NCBI GenBank assembly: GCA_029938505.1
Contig: JAOZUV010000001.1
Location: 1-8,753, forward strand
Direction of reading: 5' to 3'
Length of the DNA: 8,753 bases
Source: Bacteroidales bacterium
GTDB taxonomy: Bacteria; Bacteroidota; Bacteroidia; Bacteroidales; GCA-2711565
Shown here: positions 5,277 to 8,753 of the stretch, piece after piece
Numbering within the stretch: the first letter of the stretch is position 1
Layout: each line of letters opens with the position of its first letter
Position numbers and translations under genes: made by a program
Notes under the pieces: generated by a model
Seen by the model: the letters and a program-made list of their open reading frames with translations, nothing else
Database searches by the model: none
Told to the model about the DNA's origin: nothing

Positions 5277-5779
5277 AAAACATCTCCGATTTTCTGTATC
5301 ACCCCCATCAAACCTCGCTTTTTCTCTTCGCCGTATTTCTTTAAAGTCAGGTTAAAAGTGATTTTTCGTGGCGTGCCGTCTTTTAAGAAGAAAGATTGGT
5401 TTTCAGATATTGAGGCAATACACCATTTTCCAAAGGCAAAGCCATTTCCGGAGATCAACATCAGTGGTTTTCCAAATCCTGCCTGTCCTCTCATTAAGGT
5501 TATTTGTCTCAGCCCCCCTTTAAACTGTGGATAAATCACACCTTCGAGCGTGATTGTTTCAGCTTTTTTCCCTATATATTGCAGTGCCGTATTACCACCC
5601 AAACGATTAAGTTCCGCCCAGCCATATTCAGTTGAACGAGACAAAGTCTGATATGCAGAATTAGAAATACAGAAACGATACACGCCCAAAATCATCATCA
5701 TATTTACACCAAGCAAAGAGTTTAAATTCAGCTTCCCGCCTAGCGATTTTGTTAAGTCTCCGAAAGAATTGATTTTCAT
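5273..5779 (-). CDS. U: phage tail protein U (P2 gpU-like)
   Basis: The 168-residue product matches P2 gpU, a tail completion or terminator protein of contractile tails. Family signatures are MMMILGVYRF (27-36), GGNTALQYIGKKAETITLEGVIYPQFKGG (61-89), GFAFGKWCIASISENQSFFLKDGTPRKI (113-140) and FNLTLKKYGEE. The P2 protein begins at the segment matching residue 27, so the first 26 residues are an extension. The start at 5777-5779 is preferred because AAAGGA lies about 7 bases upstream, whereas the internal ATG cluster has no good ribosome site. The start codon coincides with the -35 box of the plus-strand gene upstream, so the U message must arrive from T through the antisense of that gene. Confidence 0.92.
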   Translation of the reverse strand: MKINSFGDLTKSLGGKLNLNSLLGVNMMMILGVYRFCISNSAYQTLSRSTEYGWAELNRLGGNTALQYIGKKAETITLEGVIYPQFKGGLRQITLMRGQAGFGKPLMLISGNGFAFGKWCIASISENQSFFLKDGTPRKITFNLTLKKYGEEKKRGLMGVIQKIGDVL

Positions 5780-5807
5780 TGATTTTTCCTTTTTTTCTCT
5801 TTATATT
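5779..5807 (+). promoter_or_regulatory. sigma70-type promoter for the plus-strand gene
   Basis: TTGATT (5779-5784) is followed after 17 bases by TATATT (5802-5807), giving a predicted start near 5814 and a leader of about 25 bases before the ATG at 5839. The box pair overlaps the first bases of U on the other strand. No operator-like inverted repeat is obvious. Confidence 0.6.
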
Positions 5808-5838
5808 CTTTTTTAGACAATCTCAAAGGAGAAACAAA

Positions 5839-6159
5839 ATGCCAAAATCAACCCCAGTTAAAGATCTAGTTGTTGATATACTTAATGATTTAAATGCCTA
5901 TAATAACATCCAAACTTTTACTGGACAAAAAAATAGTGATTACAAAAATTCAATAACAGAAAGAGTTTTAAATCATGCTGAAAAAACTCCAAAATTTAAA
6001 TCACGACTTCAAAATTTGTTATCTGGCACCAAAGCACAAAACAATGGACGAATTCGTTGTATAGGTCGTCTTGTAAAAAGCGAATTAAAATTAGAAAATA
6101 ATGAAAATAATTTATCGCCAATTTCTAAAACTTCTAAAACTACAACAAGACATAAGTAA
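5839..6159 (+). CDS. plus-strand hypothetical protein inserted in the tail operon (moron)
   Basis: I do not recognise this 106-residue protein. It is polar and basic, with no membrane segment or signal peptide. The N-terminal part (about 5-22, VKDLVVDILNDLNAY) looks helical, and residues 33-85 carry several K/R-rich helical stretches, including RIRCIGRLVKSEL. The C-terminal 20 residues are low-complexity S/T/K, probably disordered. AAAGGAG at 5825-5831 with 7-base spacing fixes the ATG at 5839. It is transcribed against the tail operon from its own promoter and its stop lies one base from the T stop, tail to tail, so there is no room for its own terminator. Expression in the lysogen, with silencing by antisense late transcription, is the usual logic of a moron. 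It is about 25% GC where counted. Immunity, anti-phage or host-fitness roles are possible, and none is shown. Confidence 0.72.
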   Translation: MPKSTPVKDLVVDILNDLNAYNNIQTFTGQKNSDYKNSITERVLNHAEKTPKFKSRLQNLLSGTKAQNNGRIRCIGRLVKSELKLENNENNLSPISKTSKTTTRHK

Positions 6160-6160
6160 A

Positions 6161-8542
6161 TCAATCATAATTCACCGCCCTTTGTCTGCGAGATGCTTCA
6201 CGTTCTCTTTCGCTTAGTTTTTCGTTAATCTGATTTGCAACATCCTCGGCATTCATTCCTTCAACAGCATTGATTGTAATCGGAGCAGAGATATTTACAT
6301 TATTCTGATTGCTTTTTGAGACATTCGTTCTAGGCAGCTCTGTTATGTTATTATTTCCAGCAGAAATATCCATTCCCATATCTTTTATAGTTGAACCAAT
6401 TTTAACTGGCGAATTATCGTTTGCTGGTTTTGGCATTTTTTTTCTATTTTCATTTCCTCCTGAAACAAAAGACCAAGCCTTACCAATCCAACTATCTTTT
6501 ACACAACTTTTAATTCCTTTTATCATATTTTTTGCTTTACTCCATATTTTCCCAATCCAACTAAAAACATTTTTAAAAATTACAATAACAGGAGCAAAAA
6601 GTTGTTTAAAAAACTTTGATACAGGTTTCCAATATCTAATCAAAAGCCCAGCCCCAAGTGCTATTCCACCAATAATCAAACCCACGGGAGAAGTTAAAAA
6701 AGCTAAATTCATACTCTTAAATGCTAATAGCATTTTAGGAATTGCACCAATTGCCAATGAAATAAAACTTTTTCCAATTGAACTAATTTTTAAAATAAAA
6801 CCTACTACTTTAAAAGCAATTTGTTTTTTCTTTGCCAAAGCAAGGGCAACTCTGTATTTTTGAACTGCGCCAATAGCCAGTAAAAATGGAGCTTTCACAA
6901 AAGTAAAAGCATATCCCAAGCCGATTGTTGCAATTTTAAATCCAATAAGTCCAGCAATAGCAAGCCCAATATACTTTGTTAAAACTGGATGTTTTTCCGT
7001 AAAATCAGCAATAGAAGTTGTTACTTTTCCAAATACTCCAACAATTTTATTTATTGCAGGCAATAAAACACTTCCTAAATTTGTTGATAAAATAGTAATT
7101 TTATTTTTTAAAAGTTGAAGATTATTTTCGGTTGTTGCGGATCTTGTCGCAAATTCTTTTTGCATTGATCCTGCATAATCAGTCTCTTTTGCTACACTTT
7201 CTAAATTAGCTTTCAATCCTTTTTCGCCGTCTAATGCTTCAACAAGTGAATTGACGTGTTTTCCAGCATCCGCCCCAAAAATGTTCTTGATAATATCCGC
7301 ACGCTTCACACCTTGCACCTTTTTTAAGGCTTCAAGGACAGTCAGCATTGCTTCTTTGCCTTTTCCTTCTTCCACCAATTTTGTGTATTCTTTCATAGAA
7401 ATACCTAATTGATTAAAAGACTTTCGGGATTTACCAGTGGCAACAGGTATTAGTTTCATACGATTGAGCATCATATTTATGGCTGTCCCAGCAATCTCAG
7501 GAGTTTTTCCCAAAGACACAAAAGTTCCAGCCAAAGCAGAAGTTTCGTTATAAGCAAGCCCGAATGAGTTTGCCATATCGCCCGCACGAAGATTGATCTT
7601 TGTAATTTCAGGCGCAGTCGCCGCAATGTTATTTGAAAGATGATTTATAACATCTCCCACTTTCCCGATTTGACTAATTGGCACTTTCATCACATTTGAA
7701 AGTTTTGCCATTGCCGTGCCGGACTCATCTGCCGACATATCAAAAGCCACCGACATCTTAGCAGCCGTTTCAGCAAAGCCTTTAAGTTCTTTGCGAGGAA
7801 TACCTAGCTGTCCACCTGAGGCAACAATCGCAGATAATCCTTCCAAAGATAGCGGAATGGTTTTAGCGAGATTCTTAATATCGCCTTCCATTGCCTTAAT
7901 TTGTTTGCGACCTTTGGCTCCTTCATCAAACGCAACGACTTTTTTCACATCCGCCATTGCACTTTCAAAAGCAATCGCAGGTTTTACCATTCCATAAAGT
8001 GTTCCACCAAGTGCCACTGCGTCTAACATTTGAGAGCGATACGCAGAACGTTTAGCAAGATTATTAGCCTTAGCATTTTCTATGCGTTGAAGCCCAACCT
8101 GTCTTTTTCTTAAAGTTTCAAGCGATTTTCCAAGCGTTGCTTGTTCTTTTGAAAGATTGCGAGTATCAACCCCAGCTTTTTTAAGTGCCAAACCCATTTG
8201 ACGAACGGCATTTTTATTTTGAACAAAAGCCTGTTTTGTAATTAAGGCTTCTTTTTTAGCACGGCGAAAATTAGCTTGAAGTTTTTTGCTTGGTTTATCG
8301 GTTTTACGGATTTCTTGAGCAAGTCTTTTAACTTCGGATTGAGCTTTATTCCAAGCTTGCTTTGTTTTGATCGTGTCTTTTTGCAATCCACGGAAAGAAG
8401 TCATTTGAGAGCTGGTGCGATCTAATTTTTTTATGGCACTTCCTAGCGTGCCGAGTTGTTTTTGTGCTGATCCGAAAGCTCCTTTAAAAGTGCCTCCAAG
8501 TTCTGCTCCAATAATAACTGATACTGCTGTTTTAGTTGCCAT
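6161..8542 (-). CDS. T: phage tail tape measure protein (TP901 family, P2 gpT-like)
   Basis: The 793-residue protein sets tail length and occupies the tube lumen. Residues about 25-175 are a basic, coiled-coil region. A TP901-type core begins at AIAFESAMADVKKVVAF (190-205), with KTIPLSLEGLSAIVASGGQLGI and a run through about 500. Hydrophobic segments follow (about 522-560, 575-605 and 612-637), as expected for tape measures that insert into the host membrane. The C-terminus is polar, ending RRQRAVNYD. GTGAGGA at 8549-8555 with 6-base spacing sets the start. The coding sequence changes composition sharply: lines before about 7140 count 23-30% GC, lines after about 7260 count 42-48%, so the membrane-inserting and C-terminal half may have been exchanged. 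It stops one base from the convergent plus-strand gene. Confidence 0.93.
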   Translation of the reverse strand: MATKTAVSVIIGAELGGTFKGAFGSAQKQLGTLGSAIKKLDRTSSQMTSFRGLQKDTIKTKQAWNKAQSEVKRLAQEIRKTDKPSKKLQANFRRAKKEALITKQAFVQNKNAVRQMGLALKKAGVDTRNLSKEQATLGKSLETLRKRQVGLQRIENAKANNLAKRSAYRSQMLDAVALGGTLYGMVKPAIAFESAMADVKKVVAFDEGAKGRKQIKAMEGDIKNLAKTIPLSLEGLSAIVASGGQLGIPRKELKGFAETAAKMSVAFDMSADESGTAMAKLSNVMKVPISQIGKVGDVINHLSNNIAATAPEITKINLRAGDMANSFGLAYNETSALAGTFVSLGKTPEIAGTAINMMLNRMKLIPVATGKSRKSFNQLGISMKEYTKLVEEGKGKEAMLTVLEALKKVQGVKRADIIKNIFGADAGKHVNSLVEALDGEKGLKANLESVAKETDYAGSMQKEFATRSATTENNLQLLKNKITILSTNLGSVLLPAINKIVGVFGKVTTSIADFTEKHPVLTKYIGLAIAGLIGFKIATIGLGYAFTFVKAPFLLAIGAVQKYRVALALAKKKQIAFKVVGFILKISSIGKSFISLAIGAIPKMLLAFKSMNLAFLTSPVGLIIGGIALGAGLLIRYWKPVSKFFKQLFAPVIVIFKNVFSWIGKIWSKAKNMIKGIKSCVKDSWIGKAWSFVSGGNENRKKMPKPANDNSPVKIGSTIKDMGMDISAGNNNITELPRTNVSKSNQNNVNISAPITINAVEGMNAEDVANQINEKLSEREREASRRQRAVNYD

Positions 8543-8655
8543 TTTTATTCCTCACCGTAAATTTCACTGCCTTTTTTCCAAGACTTGAATTTGGATTATG
8601 TTTTCCGTGCAACCTCTTTTGCTAAACTAAGATTTTTCGCTTACAACACTCAAAA

Positions 8656-8753
8656 TCAAGTATCGCAACATTCGGTTTCTTTATGAACATCCACAGCTTT
8701 CTTATGACATTGATAAAAGTCTTCCTAATCCATTTCTAAAATGCTGTTCCAAG
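8656..8753 (-). pseudogene. 3' remnant of a P2 gpE-like tail gene with an in-frame stop
   Basis: Directly upstream of T, where P2 carries E/E', one minus-strand frame reads WNSILEMD, then TAG (8725-8727), then EDFYQCHKKAVDVHKETE to a TGA at 8656-8658. The pattern W-x(n)-L-x-M-x(3)-E-[LF]-x(6)-A resembles the P2 gpE family as I recall it, with the stop falling inside the conserved part. The gene runs off the window edge, so its 5' end is unseen. It could be a nonsense mutation, a sequencing error, a readthrough site or chance. The 113 bases between it and T hold only the T ribosome site in my reading; short open stretches there are all interrupted. Confidence 0.38.

Noticed and set aside
6309..6863. 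184-codon plus-strand frame inside T
   Set aside because: Antisense to a well supported tape measure gene; its hydrophobic composition is the complement of the T membrane segments.
8543..8753. Reassigned TGA (Trp) in the region upstream of T
   Set aside because: TAG and TAA also interrupt the same frame, and clear phage genes here use TGG for Trp and TGA as a stop.

Overview
The window is the late (tail and lysis) end of a P2-like tailed prophage in a low-GC proteobacterium, next to a tRNA gene and a type II restriction-modification pair. The proteobacterial call rests on P2-type U, X and D tail proteins, a lipobox lipoprotein in the lysis block and a tRNA with genome-encoded CCA. I cannot name a genus.

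Layout: 15-91 (+) is a tRNA with a CAU anticodon. Beginning 24 bases later on the same strand are an N6-adenine DNA methyltransferase (115-1188) and a PD-(D/E)XK-type restriction endonuclease candidate (1194-2294). From 2316 to the right end nearly everything is on the minus strand and reads, in transcription order: a damaged gpE-like remnant (8656-8753), tape measure T (6161-8542), tail protein U (5273-5779), tail protein X (5070-5276), baseplate hub D (3731-4729), a one-helix coiled-coil membrane protein (3456-3734), an M15-family endolysin (3048-3452), a terminator (about 2993-3015), a holin-like protein (2675-2857), a 57-residue protein overlapping both neighbours (2521-2694) and a lipoprotein (2316-2579). 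Together these build the tail tube and baseplate hub and then lyse the host. The T-U-X-D order differs from P2 itself, where X lies among the head-completion and lysis genes.

Two extra units interrupt this operon. Between T and U lies a plus-strand gene (5839-6159), opposite to all its neighbours, with its own sigma70-type promoter and a strong Shine-Dalgarno; it looks like a 'moron' of unknown function. Between X and D lies a compact minus-strand unit of about 310 bases with its own promoter (TTGAAA-17-TATAAT), a strong Shine-Dalgarno leading into a 20-residue peptide, a structured RNA and an intrinsic terminator. The 3' part of that RNA has exact tRNA geometry: a 5-bp stem with a 7-base loop, seven acceptor-type bases, a discriminator A and CCA. 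It lacks a normal D arm, and its 5' half overlaps the peptide's codons. I consider this the most interesting element here.

Base composition is patchy. The block 5780 to about 7140 (the plus-strand gene plus the 3' part of T), the 3' half of D and the restriction-modification genes are at about 25-30% GC in the lines I counted, against about 42-48% for the 5' half of T, the 5' half of D and the endolysin. This fits mosaic exchange. All functional names come from reading motifs and remembered family features; no database search was possible.
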